A DNA stretch of 56,386 nucleotides from CAZWBR01 sp964404205 (GCA_964404205.1 CAYOJD010000008.1:1-56386); one strand, 5' to 3'; shown: positions 41,777 through 51,226, counted from the stretch's first letter. Notes: a model not told the origin generated them from the sequence alone. Program-made: numbers and translations.

Positions 41777-43129
41777 ATGTCAAAAGTTATCAAGCTCAAG
41801 AAAGGTTTAGATATCCAGATTAAAGGCGAAGCCGCCAACGTTCTGGAACATATCGCGAAGCCTGAGACCTTTGCCATCAAACCAACAGATTTTCACGGAC
41901 TGATTCCCAAGCTGACGGTTAAAGTCGGCGATACGGTAAAAGCCGGGACTCCGCTCTTTTTCGACAAATATCAACCCGAGGTGAATTTTACTTCACCTGT
42001 TAGCGGCGAAGTGGTAGCCATCAATCGTGGCGAACGCCGTAAAGTGTTGGAAGTTGTAGTAAAAGCCGACGGTGCCGATCTGTCCGAGGATTTCGGTAAG
42101 GTTGATCCGCAAAAGCTTAGCACTGACGAGATAAAGGCTCTTCTGATGAAATCAGGTTTGTGGCCATCTGTGAAAACTCGTCCGTTTGGTATCATTGCCC
42201 GTCCGACTGATCAACCTAAAGCCATCTTTATTTCCTGTTTCGACAGTTCACCTCTGGCTCCCGATTTCGACTTTATCCTGAAAGGCGAAGAGAGCAGTTG
42301 GCAGGCCGGTATCAACGCATTGCTGAAGCTGGGCAACGGGAAGGTAAACCTTGGCCTTTCAGCCAAAAAAGAAAATAAGCTTTTTGCATCGACTCAGGGT
42401 GTGCAACTGAACTACTTCGACGGGCCGCATCCGGCCGGGAATGTTGGGATTCAGATTGCTGCCGTTTCACCAATTAACAAAGGCGAAGTGGTTTGGACTG
42501 TAGCCCCGCAGGATGTTGTTACGATTGGTAAACTGCTGCTGACAGGCAAATTCGATGCTTCGAAAATAGTTGCGCTGGTTGGCTCGGAAGTAAAGGAACC
42601 CAAATATTACCGCTTTTGGAAAGGTGCAAACCTGTCGGTATTGCTTAAAAACCATCTCGAAGGCAAAAACAACCGTATTATTAGTGGAAATATATTGACC
42701 GGTACGGCGGTAGCTGCCGATAATTTCCTTGGTTATTACGATTCGATGGTTTCGGTGATTCCCGAAGGCAACTATTACGAAATGTTCGGTTGGGCTACGC
42801 CCGGGTTCGGGAAATTTAGCCCGTCGCGCACTTTCTTCTCATGGATGGGCTCGGGAAAGAAAAAGTATATTCTCGATACCAATATGCATGGCGAAGCGCG
42901 CGCATTTGTCCTTTCCGATCAATACGAACAGGTATTGCCAATGGATATTCTTCCGGTATATCTGCTGAAGGCAATTTTGGCCAACGATATCGATGCTATG
43001 GAGCAACTCGGTATTTACGAGGTGGTTGAAGAGGATTTGGCCCTTTGCGAATATATTTGTACCTCCAAAATCAAGGTACAGTCTATTCTGAGAGGTGGTA
43101 TCAATTCCATGATCAAAGAGCTTAGCTAA
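41777..43129 (+). CDS. nqrA: Na+-translocating NADH:quinone reductase subunit A
   Basis: The 450-aa peripheral subunit of Na+-NQR starts MSKVIKLKKGLDIQIKGEA and contains FHGLIPKLTVKVGDTVKAGT and VNFTSPVSGEVVAINRGERR, the typical barrel-sandwich domain, with FDGPHPAGNVGIQI in the middle. NqrA takes part in quinone binding. ATG 41777 is used because the longer frame reaches into the promoter. First gene of a complete nqrA-F operon. Confidence 0.96.
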   Translation: MSKVIKLKKGLDIQIKGEAANVLEHIAKPETFAIKPTDFHGLIPKLTVKVGDTVKAGTPLFFDKYQPEVNFTSPVSGEVVAINRGERRKVLEVVVKADGADLSEDFGKVDPQKLSTDEIKALLMKSGLWPSVKTRPFGIIARPTDQPKAIFISCFDSSPLAPDFDFILKGEESSWQAGINALLKLGNGKVNLGLSAKKENKLFASTQGVQLNYFDGPHPAGNVGIQIAAVSPINKGEVVWTVAPQDVVTIGKLLLTGKFDASKIVALVGSEVKEPKYYRFWKGANLSVLLKNHLEGKNNRIISGNILTGTAVAADNFLGYYDSMVSVIPEGNYYEMFGWATPGFGKFSPSRTFFSWMGSGKKKYILDTNMHGEARAFVLSDQYEQVLPMDILPVYLLKAILANDIDAMEQLGIYEVVEEDLALCEYICTSKIKVQSILRGGINSMIKELS

Positions 43130-43205
43130 TTCAGGATATCGAAAGTTATTCAATACGAGCTTTATGGCTCAAAATCAAGCGTATAAAAATTAAAATAAAT
43201 ATCGA

Positions 43206-44357
43206 GTGAAAGCATTAAGAAATTGGTTCGACAAACAAAAGCCCAGCTTTGAAAAAGGCGGGAAACTCCACCGGTTTAAATCGGGGTTTGGCGCCATCGA
43301 AACCTTCCTCTTTGTTCCGAATCACACCAACAAGCAAGGCACTCACGTTCGCGACTACACCGATTTGAAGCGTACAATGACCGTGGTGATTCTTGCATTA
43401 ATCCCATCGTTGCTTTTTGGGATGTACAATGTTGGTTACCAGCATTTCATTGCTACCGGGCAGGAAGCGGCGCTCTGGCCAAGTCTCTGGTACGGGTTCC
43501 TCAAAGTCCTTCCGTTGATCATCGTTTCGTATGTGGTCGGGTTGGGAATCGAAATCGCCGCTGCGCAGATGCGTGGCCACGAAGTGAATGAAGGTTACCT
43601 GGTTACAGGGATGTTGATACCGTTGGTAATCCCGGTGACTACTCCGCTCTGGATGGTCGCTGTGGCTGTAGCCTTCTCGGTTGTCTTTTCGAAAGAGGTT
43701 TTTGGTGGAACAGGGATGAATATCTGGAACCCGGCACTGGTTGCCAGGGCTTTCCTTTTCTTTGCCTATCCGTCGCAACTTTCGGGCGACTCCGTTTGGG
43801 TGAGCGCTGGCAGCGATAAGCTGGTTGACGGCTTTTCGGGTGCCACCCCGCTGGCGCAGGCTGCGGCCGGTCAACCTGTCACCTTCTCTGTCAGTGATAT
43901 GTTTATTGGTTTTATGCCAGGTTCGGTGGGCGAAACCTCCAAACTGGCCATCTTAATCGGTATGGTAATCTTATTGTGGACTGGTATTGCCAGTTGGCGT
44001 ATCATTCTTTCAACCATTTTGGGGGCGCTTGCGCTGGGCGGATTATTCAATTTACTGGGTTCAAATGCCTACATGCAGATTCCGGCATGGCACCACCTGT
44101 TGATGGGCGGGTTCCTGTTCGGTGCTGTATTTATGGCAACCGACCCTGTTTCGGGTTCGCAAACCAATACCGGGAAATGGATTTACGGGGCACTGATTGG
44201 CATATTTACGGTGCTGATACGAGTGGTTAACCCTGCTTATCCCGAAGGTACCATGTTGGCGATTCTGATTATGAATATGTTTGCTCCGCTTATCGATTAT
44301 TATGTGGTTCAGGCCAATATCAAACGGAGGTTGAAACGCTCAATTGTTAAAGCTTAA
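43206..44357 (+). CDS. nqrB: Na+-NQR subunit B
   Basis: The 383-aa membrane subunit starts with GTG (codon 1, 77 nt after nqrA). It contains about ten membrane helices, Na+ path residues in the helices, and the covalent FMN site DGFSGATPL, with Thr214 expected to carry the phosphoester-linked FMN. NqrB is the main Na+-conducting subunit and holds riboflavin and FMN. Confidence 0.96.
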   Translation: MKALRNWFDKQKPSFEKGGKLHRFKSGFGAIETFLFVPNHTNKQGTHVRDYTDLKRTMTVVILALIPSLLFGMYNVGYQHFIATGQEAALWPSLWYGFLKVLPLIIVSYVVGLGIEIAAAQMRGHEVNEGYLVTGMLIPLVIPVTTPLWMVAVAVAFSVVFSKEVFGGTGMNIWNPALVARAFLFFAYPSQLSGDSVWVSAGSDKLVDGFSGATPLAQAAAGQPVTFSVSDMFIGFMPGSVGETSKLAILIGMVILLWTGIASWRIILSTILGALALGGLFNLLGSNAYMQIPAWHHLLMGGFLFGAVFMATDPVSGSQTNTGKWIYGALIGIFTVLIRVVNPAYPEGTMLAILIMNMFAPLIDYYVVQANIKRRLKRSIVKA

Positions 44358-44369
44358 AAAAATTGAACC

Positions 44370-45071
44370 ATGGATAAGAACGGAAATTCATATACATTCA
44401 TCTACGCCACGGTGATGGTGGTTTTGGTTGCAGCGCTTCTGGCTGTTGCAGCTGTAAGCCTGAAGCCGGCGCAGACCAAGAATGCCGAGATTGAGAAAAA
44501 ACAGAATATCCTGAAATCAATCAATGTAGCAGCTGATGCCTTGACTGCCGAAGATGTTTTTGCCAAAACCATTACCGAGATGTATGTGGTGAACAGCAAA
44601 GGTGAAAAAGCTGAAGGCTCTGCTTTTGATATCGATTTGAAAGTTGAACACAGTAAACCAATTGAGGAACGCCGGTTACCGGTATACGTGGCCAATCTTG
44701 GCGACCAGGGTGTAAAATACATCTTGCCCTTGCGCGGGACGGGCCTCTGGGGCCCAATTTGGGGCTATATGGCTCTCAACGAAGATGCCAATACCATTTA
44801 CGGTGCAAGTTTCGACCATCAGGGCGAAACCCCCGGATTAGGGGCTGAAATCAATACAGAGTGGTTCCAAAAACCATTTATCGGCAAAACCATTTTCGAT
44901 AACAATGGTACCCTTACTTCCATTATTATTGCCAAAGCAGGCGAAAAGGCTGCTCCTGAGCATAGTGTGGATGCCATCTCGGGCGGTACCATTACCAGTA
45001 AGGCCCTTCAACAAATGTTGTGGGACGATTTATCTGTTTATCAGGAATTTCTTAAAACTCTTAAAAAATAG
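44370..45071 (+). CDS. nqrC: Na+-NQR subunit C
   Basis: The 233-aa subunit has one N-terminal membrane helix (residues 9-30) and a periplasmic FMN domain. The FMN site reads DAISGGTITS, with Thr207 the likely FMN-bearing residue. The classic motif is SGAT, so the third position is Gly here. GTGLWGPIWGYMAL and HQGETPGLGAEI are conserved blocks. It starts 12 nt after nqrB. Confidence 0.95.
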   Translation: MDKNGNSYTFIYATVMVVLVAALLAVAAVSLKPAQTKNAEIEKKQNILKSINVAADALTAEDVFAKTITEMYVVNSKGEKAEGSAFDIDLKVEHSKPIEERRLPVYVANLGDQGVKYILPLRGTGLWGPIWGYMALNEDANTIYGASFDHQGETPGLGAEINTEWFQKPFIGKTIFDNNGTLTSIIIAKAGEKAAPEHSVDAISGGTITSKALQQMLWDDLSVYQEFLKTLKK

Positions 45072-45073
45072 TT

Positions 45074-45724
45074 ATGAGCGACAAAGAATCACTATTTTCA
45101 AAAAAGAACCTGAAGCTGCTCTCCGAACCGTTGAGCGCTAAAAACCCTATCACGGTTCTGGTTCTTGGTATCTGCTCAGCGCTGGCAGTTACCGCGCAAT
45201 TGAAACCCGCAGTCGTAATGTCGCTCTCGGTCATTATCGTTACGGCATTCTCAAACCTGATTATTTCATTGCTCCGAAATACAATCCCGAACCGTATCCG
45301 TATCATCGTTCAGCTGGTAGTGGTAGCCGCATTGGTTATCCTTGTCGACCAGGTACTTCGTGCGTATGTTTACGATGTCTCGAAACAGCTTTCGGTATTC
45401 GTTGGGTTGATTATTACCAACTGTATCCTGATGGGGCGCCTCGAAGCTTTTGCGCTTGGGAACAAGCCATGGCCTTCGTTTCTCGATGGGATAGGTAACG
45501 GGCTGGGCTATGGCGTTGTGCTGGTTATCGTTGGTTTCTTCCGCGAATTGTTGGGCTCGGGTTCACTGTGGGGATTCAAGATTATCCCTGAAGGCTGGTA
45601 CATTGCCAATGGCGGGTGGTATTCGAACAACGGGATGATGATCCTTCCCCCGATGGCGTTGATTACCGTGGGCGTTATCATCTGGATACAACGCAGCAAA
45701 CGTCGTGAATTAATTGAGGATTAA
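45074..45724 (+). CDS. nqrD: Na+-NQR subunit D
   Basis: The 216-aa, six-helix membrane subunit shows the NqrD/E (RnfE/A) pattern: LSAKNPITVLVLGICSALAVT, TNCILMGRLEAFALGNKPW and a LLGSGSLWG segment. It pairs with NqrE to hold the membrane Fe-S cluster, and the TNCIL Cys is a likely ligand. It starts 2 nt after nqrC. Confidence 0.95.
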   Translation: MSDKESLFSKKNLKLLSEPLSAKNPITVLVLGICSALAVTAQLKPAVVMSLSVIIVTAFSNLIISLLRNTIPNRIRIIVQLVVVAALVILVDQVLRAYVYDVSKQLSVFVGLIITNCILMGRLEAFALGNKPWPSFLDGIGNGLGYGVVLVIVGFFRELLGSGSLWGFKIIPEGWYIANGGWYSNNGMMILPPMALITVGVIIWIQRSKRRELIED

Positions 45725-45749
45725 TCACTAACACGAATAAACAGACAAA

Positions 45750-46367
45750 ATGGAAACATATATCAATTTATTTATCCGGTCGGTTTTCCTCGACAACATG
45801 GTGTTTGCCTACTTCCTGGGGATGTGTTCCTATCTGGCAGTGTCGAAATCAGTGAAAACCGCCACAGGTCTGGGGCTGGCCGTTATCTTTGTACAGATGA
45901 TTACCGTACCGGTCAACTACCTGCTCGAAAACTTTCTGTTGAAAGAGGGTGCGCTGAAATGGTTGGGCGAAGATTTTGCCGCCATCGATCTCAGCTTCCT
46001 CAGTTTCATCATGTTTATTGCGACCATTGCCGCGATGGTGCAGTTGGTCGAAATGATTGTTGAGAAGTTTGCACCAGCACTTTATACCCAGCTGGGGATT
46101 TTTCTTCCGCTGATTGCAGTGAACTGTGCCATTCTTGGGGGGTCGTTGTTTATGCAGCAAAAGGAATTTATCAACGTTGGCGAAGCTACTGTTTATGGCA
46201 TTGGCTCCGGTACAGGTTGGTTCCTTGCCATTGTAGCGATAGCAGCTATCCGCGAGAAAATCAAATATTCGAATGTTCCGGCTCCACTGCGTGGTCTGGG
46301 CATATCGTTTATCATCACTGGATTAATGGGTATGGCTTTCATGGGTTTCATGGGAATTAAACTCTGA
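45750..46367 (+). CDS. nqrE: Na+-NQR subunit E
   Basis: The 205-aa, six-helix partner of NqrD has NLFIRSVFLDNMVFAYFLGM at the N-terminus and LIAVNCAILGGSLFMQQKEF in the middle, with the VNCAI Cys as a probable Fe-S ligand. It lies between nqrD and nqrF with short spacers (25 and 31 nt), in the usual order. Confidence 0.95.
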   Translation: METYINLFIRSVFLDNMVFAYFLGMCSYLAVSKSVKTATGLGLAVIFVQMITVPVNYLLENFLLKEGALKWLGEDFAAIDLSFLSFIMFIATIAAMVQLVEMIVEKFAPALYTQLGIFLPLIAVNCAILGGSLFMQQKEFINVGEATVYGIGSGTGWFLAIVAIAAIREKIKYSNVPAPLRGLGISFIITGLMGMAFMGFMGIKL

Positions 46368-46398
46368 TTTTTCACATAAACATTTAAACTTCTGAACA

Positions 46399-47658
46399 AT
46401 GATCATATTAAGCTTGACAAAAGTGCTGATTACCGGAGTAGTGGTTTTCTTGCTGATTACACTGCTGCTTGTCGGAATCTTGTTGTATGTGAAAAAGAAA
46501 TTAACCCCGACCGGAACGGTTAAAGTAAGTATCAACGACGGTTTTAAAGTGATTGAAACCGAACCGGGAAATACGCTTCTATCTACCTTGGGCAACAGCA
46601 AAGTTTTTCTTCCATCAGCATGTGGTGGTGGCGGAACCTGCGGGATGTGCCGCTGTCAGGTCTCCTCGGGTGCCGGCTCTATCCTTCCTACCGAAACGGG
46701 CTTCTTTACCCGTAAGGAGCAGGCCGACCACTGGCGCCTCGCTTGCCAGGTAAAGGTGAAAGAGGATATCGAGATGCACATGCACCAGGAAATCCTGGGG
46801 ATTAAAAAATGGGAGTGTACCGTTGTTTCGAACAACAATGTGGCCACTTATATCAAAGAGTTTGTGGTAAGGCTTCCCGAAGGCGAAACGCTCGATTTCA
46901 AATCGGGAGGTTATATCCAGATTGACGTTCCGAAATGCGAAGTCGACTTCAAAGAATTTGAGATTGGCGAGAAATTTCGCCCAGAGTGGGAAAAATATAA
47001 GATGTTCGACCTGAAGATGAAGAACCCCGAGCCGACTTATCGTGCCTATTCAATGGCCAATCACCCGGCTGAAGGTAACATCGTGATGTTGAACATCCGT
47101 ATCGCCACTCCACCGTTCGACCGGGTCAACGGAGGCTTTATGAAGGTGAACCCGGGTATCTGTTCATCGTATATCTACTCGCTCAAACCGGGTGATAAGG
47201 TAACGGTATCAGGTCCTTACGGCGAATTCTTCCTGAAAGACAATGACAATGAAATGATGTTTATTGGTGGTGGCGCCGGTATGGCACCGATGCGCTCGCA
47301 CCTCTTCCATCTTTTCCACACGGTGAAAGAGAGCAAAAAGAAGGTCACATTCTGGTATGGCGCCCGTTCGTGGAAAGAGGTTTTCTATTACGAACAGTTC
47401 CGCGCTATCGAAGAAAATTTCCCTAACTTCAAGTTCAACCTCGCGCTTTCAGATCCGCAGCCTGAAGATAACTGGACTGGCCCAAAAGGCTTTATCCATC
47501 AGGTGATTTACGATAACTATCTCAGTAAACACGAGGAACCCGAAGAGATTGATTACTATCTCTGCGGCCCGCCGATGATGAATGCAGCCGTTACCAAAAT
47601 GCTTTACGAGTTGGGCGTTCCCGACGAAAATGTCCTTTTCGACGATTTCGGCGGTTGA
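46399..47658 (+). CDS. nqrF: Na+-NQR subunit F (NADH dehydrogenase domain)
   Basis: The 419-aa subunit takes electrons from NADH. It has one N-terminal membrane helix (about 9-31) and a ferredoxin domain with [2Fe-2S] ligands Cys75, Cys81, Cys84 and Cys116 (ACGGGGTCGMCRC, LACQVK). An FAD-binding reductase domain (YRAYSMANHP) and an NADH-binding domain (FIGGGAGMAPMRSH) follow. The end CGPPMMNAAV...DDFGG is standard. A strong terminator follows. Confidence 0.97.
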   Translation: MIILSLTKVLITGVVVFLLITLLLVGILLYVKKKLTPTGTVKVSINDGFKVIETEPGNTLLSTLGNSKVFLPSACGGGGTCGMCRCQVSSGAGSILPTETGFFTRKEQADHWRLACQVKVKEDIEMHMHQEILGIKKWECTVVSNNNVATYIKEFVVRLPEGETLDFKSGGYIQIDVPKCEVDFKEFEIGEKFRPEWEKYKMFDLKMKNPEPTYRAYSMANHPAEGNIVMLNIRIATPPFDRVNGGFMKVNPGICSSYIYSLKPGDKVTVSGPYGEFFLKDNDNEMMFIGGGAGMAPMRSHLFHLFHTVKESKKKVTFWYGARSWKEVFYYEQFRAIEENFPNFKFNLALSDPQPEDNWTGPKGFIHQVIYDNYLSKHEEPEEIDYYLCGPPMMNAAVTKMLYELGVPDENVLFDDFGG

Positions 47659-47678
47659 TGGCTCAGGTCTACCATATT

Positions 47679-47717
47679 AAAATCCTGTCTGTTTTTCGGG
47701 CAGGATTTTTTATTTTT
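47679..47717 (+). terminator. intrinsic terminator of the nqr operon
   Basis: AAAATCCTG (47679-47687) pairs with CAGGATTTT (47701-47709), extended inward by TC/GG wobble positions, then TTTATTTTT. Confidence 0.88.
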
Positions 47718-47734
47718 ACCCCAAATTAACGGTT

Positions 47735-48508
47735 ATGCGCACGCTTATCACTATCGTTTTTATTATCGCCTTTTCCTTGACGGGAAGCGCTCAGGCAAAA
47801 GTTAACCAAACCGATGCCAAAGGGCAAAAGCAGGGTATTTGGATCGCGAAATATCCTGACGGGACGCTACGCTATGAAGGATTGTTTGTCGACGGAAAAC
47901 CGGTTGGCGAGTGGAAACGTTATCACGAAAACGGGAAAATCAAGGCCATCATGTTGCATGGGGCCAATAGTGAAAGGGTTGAAGCATCGCTGTTCGATGA
48001 CGAAGGAGTGCTTTATGCCAAGGGGATTTTTGCTGGTACAGCCAAAGATAGCATCTGGACCTATTATAACGATAAAACCATTGTGGGCCGCGAAAATTAT
48101 ACCAACGGCAAACGAAACGGGCAATCGGTGACCTATTTTGCAGATGGCAATATTGCCCGCGATACCCATTACTCGAATGACCAGGTTGATGGCCCCTGGA
48201 AGGAATTCTTTTCGTCAGGGGCCAAAAAAGCGGAGTTGATGTTTAAAGATGGCCAACGCAACGGATGGTCGATTGCCTATTACGAGAACGGGCAGCCACA
48301 ACTCGAAGGAAAATATACGGCCAACCAGCCCGATGGCGAATGGACTTTCTTTACCGAAGAAGGGAAGGAGGCTTTTCGGTTACACTATCAGCAAGGAAAA
48401 TTGCTTAACCCTGAAGTGGCCGATTCGGTTCAGCAGAAAACTTTTGATGCGTTCGATCGCATGCGCGGACAATTGACTGAACCAACAGTTCCCGAGCGTT
48501 TTCAGTAA
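47735..48508 (+). CDS. secreted MORN-repeat (YwqK-like) protein
   Basis: The 257-aa protein has a signal peptide (1-20, ending GSAQA) and then five to seven MORN/YwqK-type repeats. Examples are GIWIAKYPDGTLRYEGLF, GEWKRYHENGKIKAI, DGPWKEFFSSGAKKAEL, GWSIAYYENGQPQLEGKY and GEWTFFTEEGKEAF. Some such proteins are labelled YwqK antitoxins by homology, but no toxin gene is adjacent. A secreted beta-structured binding or scaffold protein is more likely. The nqr terminator separates it from the operon. Confidence 0.8.
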   Translation: MRTLITIVFIIAFSLTGSAQAKVNQTDAKGQKQGIWIAKYPDGTLRYEGLFVDGKPVGEWKRYHENGKIKAIMLHGANSERVEASLFDDEGVLYAKGIFAGTAKDSIWTYYNDKTIVGRENYTNGKRNGQSVTYFADGNIARDTHYSNDQVDGPWKEFFSSGAKKAELMFKDGQRNGWSIAYYENGQPQLEGKYTANQPDGEWTFFTEEGKEAFRLHYQQGKLLNPEVADSVQQKTFDAFDRMRGQLTEPTVPERFQ

Positions 48509-48523
48509 GAAGAAAGAATTGAG

Positions 48524-49612
48524 CTACTTTGTTTTTTGGTTTTCCATCCACTGAATGGTTAGTGCTACCACTTTATTGTAATTTTTAACCCCATCGTCGA
48601 TTTTGTTCGATTTCAGATAGGCATCGTTGGCTGCGGTCTGCGCTTTGTCGATAGTTTCGTTCCGAAGTGCCAGCCAGTGGCTCCGCTGGGCCACGATGTC
48701 GTCGAGGGCTTTCTTGTCGAAACGTTGCAGAAATTTTTTCAAATCCTTGGCAGCAAAAGCATCCGAAAGAAAATAACGCAACAGGTTTAAGTTTCCGGAG
48801 TATTGAAGCCGTTGGTCATCCGACTGCGAACAGATAAACCAGGCGATAAAATTGGCTTCCGCTTCGCCGGTAATTCCAAACTGATGGGCTTTCTCGTGGG
48901 CCAGCACAAAAGGATATTCGCCCGGAAGTGTATTGGCATTCAGGTGTACTTCGCTGAAAAGGGGGCCATAATATCCACTTATGCCCGCTTTGGCAAAAAA
49001 GGCGCTGAACAACATGGTTTTAGGTCGACGGTTCCCGTTGGGATAATGAAGGGCCAGCATCTTTGCATTTTTCCGGTACGAAGCCTCCACGGCTTTGTCA
49101 ATTGCCGCATAGTCAGCCTTCGAAATATTGCATTTTGATTGGTTGGCTGCCGTGATTAACGTATCGAAAGAGGCCAGAAAACGGTCATCGTTCAATTCAA
49201 CAGGCTTCCATTCCATCCGTTGTGCCATCGGTTGGCGGAAGTAGTTAAACCCCCAGCACCAATAAAAGATGGTGTAGAGAATGGCAGCACTTTGCAACAG
49301 ACGCAGTAGCGAACGCCAAAAAGGAATTTTGCGGATAATCATCAGGATAATTAACATAACTGCTGCTGCAATCATCAGTATCCACGAAATATCCCAAAGC
49401 GAGAACGCAAAGTGGTGGCTTATCCACGACAGCGAAGCGGCGATCATTGGATAGAGTGCCTGAGCATAATATCTTTCGGTGAAATGCGGGTGTTTGGTTG
49501 CCAATTGAACCAGCGTGAAAGTTACCGCTGCAAGGGTAAATGGCCATCCGTTTCGCGAGAGTGGAAAGAGTAATATGTTGATAACCCTATGGTTGGATTT
49601 TGATTTCTTCAT
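48524..49612 (-). CDS. DUF3810 membrane protein with HExxH motif
   Basis: The 362-aa protein (from ATG 49612; an alternative ATG at 49663 would add 17 residues) has two or three N-terminal membrane helices and a long C-terminal domain. This contains AHEKAHQFGITGEAEANFIAW: His239-Glu240-x2-His243 with a downstream Glu (250 or 252), the layout of a zincin metalloprotease. The family DUF3810 is common in Bacteroidota and its function is unknown. The motif predicts a membrane-anchored peptidase acting outside the cytoplasm. It is convergent with the MORN gene and divergent from xseA. Confidence 0.8.
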   Translation of the reverse strand: MKKSKSNHRVINILLFPLSRNGWPFTLAAVTFTLVQLATKHPHFTERYYAQALYPMIAASLSWISHHFAFSLWDISWILMIAAAVMLIILMIIRKIPFWRSLLRLLQSAAILYTIFYWCWGFNYFRQPMAQRMEWKPVELNDDRFLASFDTLITAANQSKCNISKADYAAIDKAVEASYRKNAKMLALHYPNGNRRPKTMLFSAFFAKAGISGYYGPLFSEVHLNANTLPGEYPFVLAHEKAHQFGITGEAEANFIAWFICSQSDDQRLQYSGNLNLLRYFLSDAFAAKDLKKFLQRFDKKALDDIVAQRSHWLALRNETIDKAQTAANDAYLKSNKIDDGVKNYNKVVALTIQWMENQKTK

Positions 49613-49755
49613 TGTTTTTCGCTGCCGTTTCACCGAATGAAAATAGACAAAAAGCTTGTGCATTGCTACGTTTTGCGCAATGGATAAACGATAAATATCT
49701 CCTCCGTTTTTATGATTGAAATGTTGGCTTCGTGAATGCGATTCAACTTTCTTGT

Positions 49756-49763
49756 TACCTTTG
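49756..49763 (+). promoter_or_regulatory. Bacteroidota -7 promoter box directly before xseA
   Basis: TACCTTTG is a perfect -7 box that ends only 5 nt before the xseA ATG (49769). Transcription from it would start at or within a few bases of the ATG, giving a leaderless mRNA. No good -33 TTG is seen. Confidence 0.55.
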
Positions 49764-49768
49764 GAGTG

Positions 49769-51208
49769 ATGAACGATAAATTGAAACTATCGCAATTGAA
49801 CAGTAAGGTGAAGGAGGCACTTTCGGCGGCTTTCCCTGCATCTGTTTGGGTGATTGGCGAAATTTCTGAAATAAAAATTCAGGCCAATGGCCATTGCTAT
49901 CTGGTCCTGATCGAAAAAGAAGAGCATGGCGACCGAATTGTGGCCCAGGCAAGGGCCACTATCTGGTCTTATACTTTCAGAATGTTGCGCCCTTTTTTCG
50001 AAACGACTACCGGACAGCTACTTACCGAAGGAATTAAAATTCTGGTCAGTGCCTCAGTCGAGTTTCATGAACTGTATGGTTACTCGCTGAATATCCGTGA
50101 TATCGACCCAACATATACCCTTGGTGATATGGCTAAACGGCGTCGCGATATCATTCGCCGCCTGACTGACGAAGGGGTAATTGATATGAACAAAGAGCTG
50201 GAACTGCCACTCGTCCCTCAGAGAATTGCCGTAATTTCTTCGCCTACAGCCGCTGGCTATCAGGATTTTGTCGACCAGTTGACCCAAAACCGTTATGGCT
50301 ATCGTTTTTACCTTCGCCTTTTCCCGGCCGTGATGCAGGGTGAATTGGCTGCGCAATCGATAATTACTGCGTTGGATACCATTTTCGGGTATGATAATTT
50401 CTTCGATTGCGTGGTGATTATCCGAGGCGGTGGTGCAGTGGCCGATTTAAGTTGTTTTGACAATTACGATCTGGCTTATCATATTACCCAGTTTCCACTG
50501 CCGGTCCTCACCGGAATTGGCCACGAAAAGGATGAGTCGATTGTCGATTTGGTGGCGCACACAAAACTGAAAACACCAACGGCAGTGGCCGAGTTTTTGA
50601 TTGATGGTGCAGCGGTTTTCGATGCTAAACTGAACGAGTTGGAGCTTCAATTTACCGAAATGGTTGAAGCGATTATTGCCGAAGAGAAATTGAAACTTGA
50701 ACGATGGAGTACGTTGCTGGCCCCGCTTGTACGTGAACAGATTTCCGATTCGCGGCACCAACTGATGCAACTGGCATCGAAGGTCAAACATGGTGTTCAG
50801 CACGATTTGCAGTTGCGCGGCCACATGTTAGACAAGCTGTTTGCCCAATTGCACCTGAATAGCAATAAAATGGTTGGAAGTGCCGGTTATACCCTCGATA
50901 AGTATCTTACGCGGATGGTTTCAGGTAGCCGCAATTGCATAGCCAACGAACGAAGCAAGGTGAAAAACCAATCGAAAGTTGTACGCCAGCTGTTAAAATC
51001 ACGCTTTTCCGACGAAAGCCATCGCCTTGGATTGGCTGCGCAACGGTTGAGGCTTGTCGATCCGCAATGGCTCCTGCAGCGCGGATATTCTATCACTTTG
51101 CTCAATGGGAAAGCGGTGAAGAGCAAAACTGAGCTGAAACCGGGCGAAGTGTTGACTACCCGTTTGTCGGATGGCATTGTTGTTAGTACCGTTTCAGATA
51201 TTGAGTAA
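49769..51208 (+). CDS. xseA: exodeoxyribonuclease VII large subunit
   Basis: The 479-aa large subunit of ExoVII cuts single-stranded DNA to short oligonucleotides. The N-terminal OB fold (VKEALSAAFPASVWVIGEIS) is followed by the catalytic core IAVISSPTAAGYQDFVDQL, IIRGGGAVADLSCFDNYDLA and GIGHEKDESIVDLVAHTKLKTPTAVAE (split here by position), and then long coiled coils and RGYSITLLNGK at the C-terminus. ATG 49769 fits the usual start. The small subunit gene follows after 18 nt. Confidence 0.95.
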   Translation: MNDKLKLSQLNSKVKEALSAAFPASVWVIGEISEIKIQANGHCYLVLIEKEEHGDRIVAQARATIWSYTFRMLRPFFETTTGQLLTEGIKILVSASVEFHELYGYSLNIRDIDPTYTLGDMAKRRRDIIRRLTDEGVIDMNKELELPLVPQRIAVISSPTAAGYQDFVDQLTQNRYGYRFYLRLFPAVMQGELAAQSIITALDTIFGYDNFFDCVVIIRGGGAVADLSCFDNYDLAYHITQFPLPVLTGIGHEKDESIVDLVAHTKLKTPTAVAEFLIDGAAVFDAKLNELELQFTEMVEAIIAEEKLKLERWSTLLAPLVREQISDSRHQLMQLASKVKHGVQHDLQLRGHMLDKLFAQLHLNSNKMVGSAGYTLDKYLTRMVSGSRNCIANERSKVKNQSKVVRQLLKSRFSDESHRLGLAAQRLRLVDPQWLLQRGYSITLLNGKAVKSKTELKPGEVLTTRLSDGIVVSTVSDIE

Positions 51209-51226
51209 ATTAAAAAACATATAAAG

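Noticed and set aside
47735..48508. YwqK antitoxin of a toxin-antitoxin pair
   Set aside because: The MORN-repeat protein has a signal peptide and no adjacent toxin gene, so the antitoxin label is not supported.
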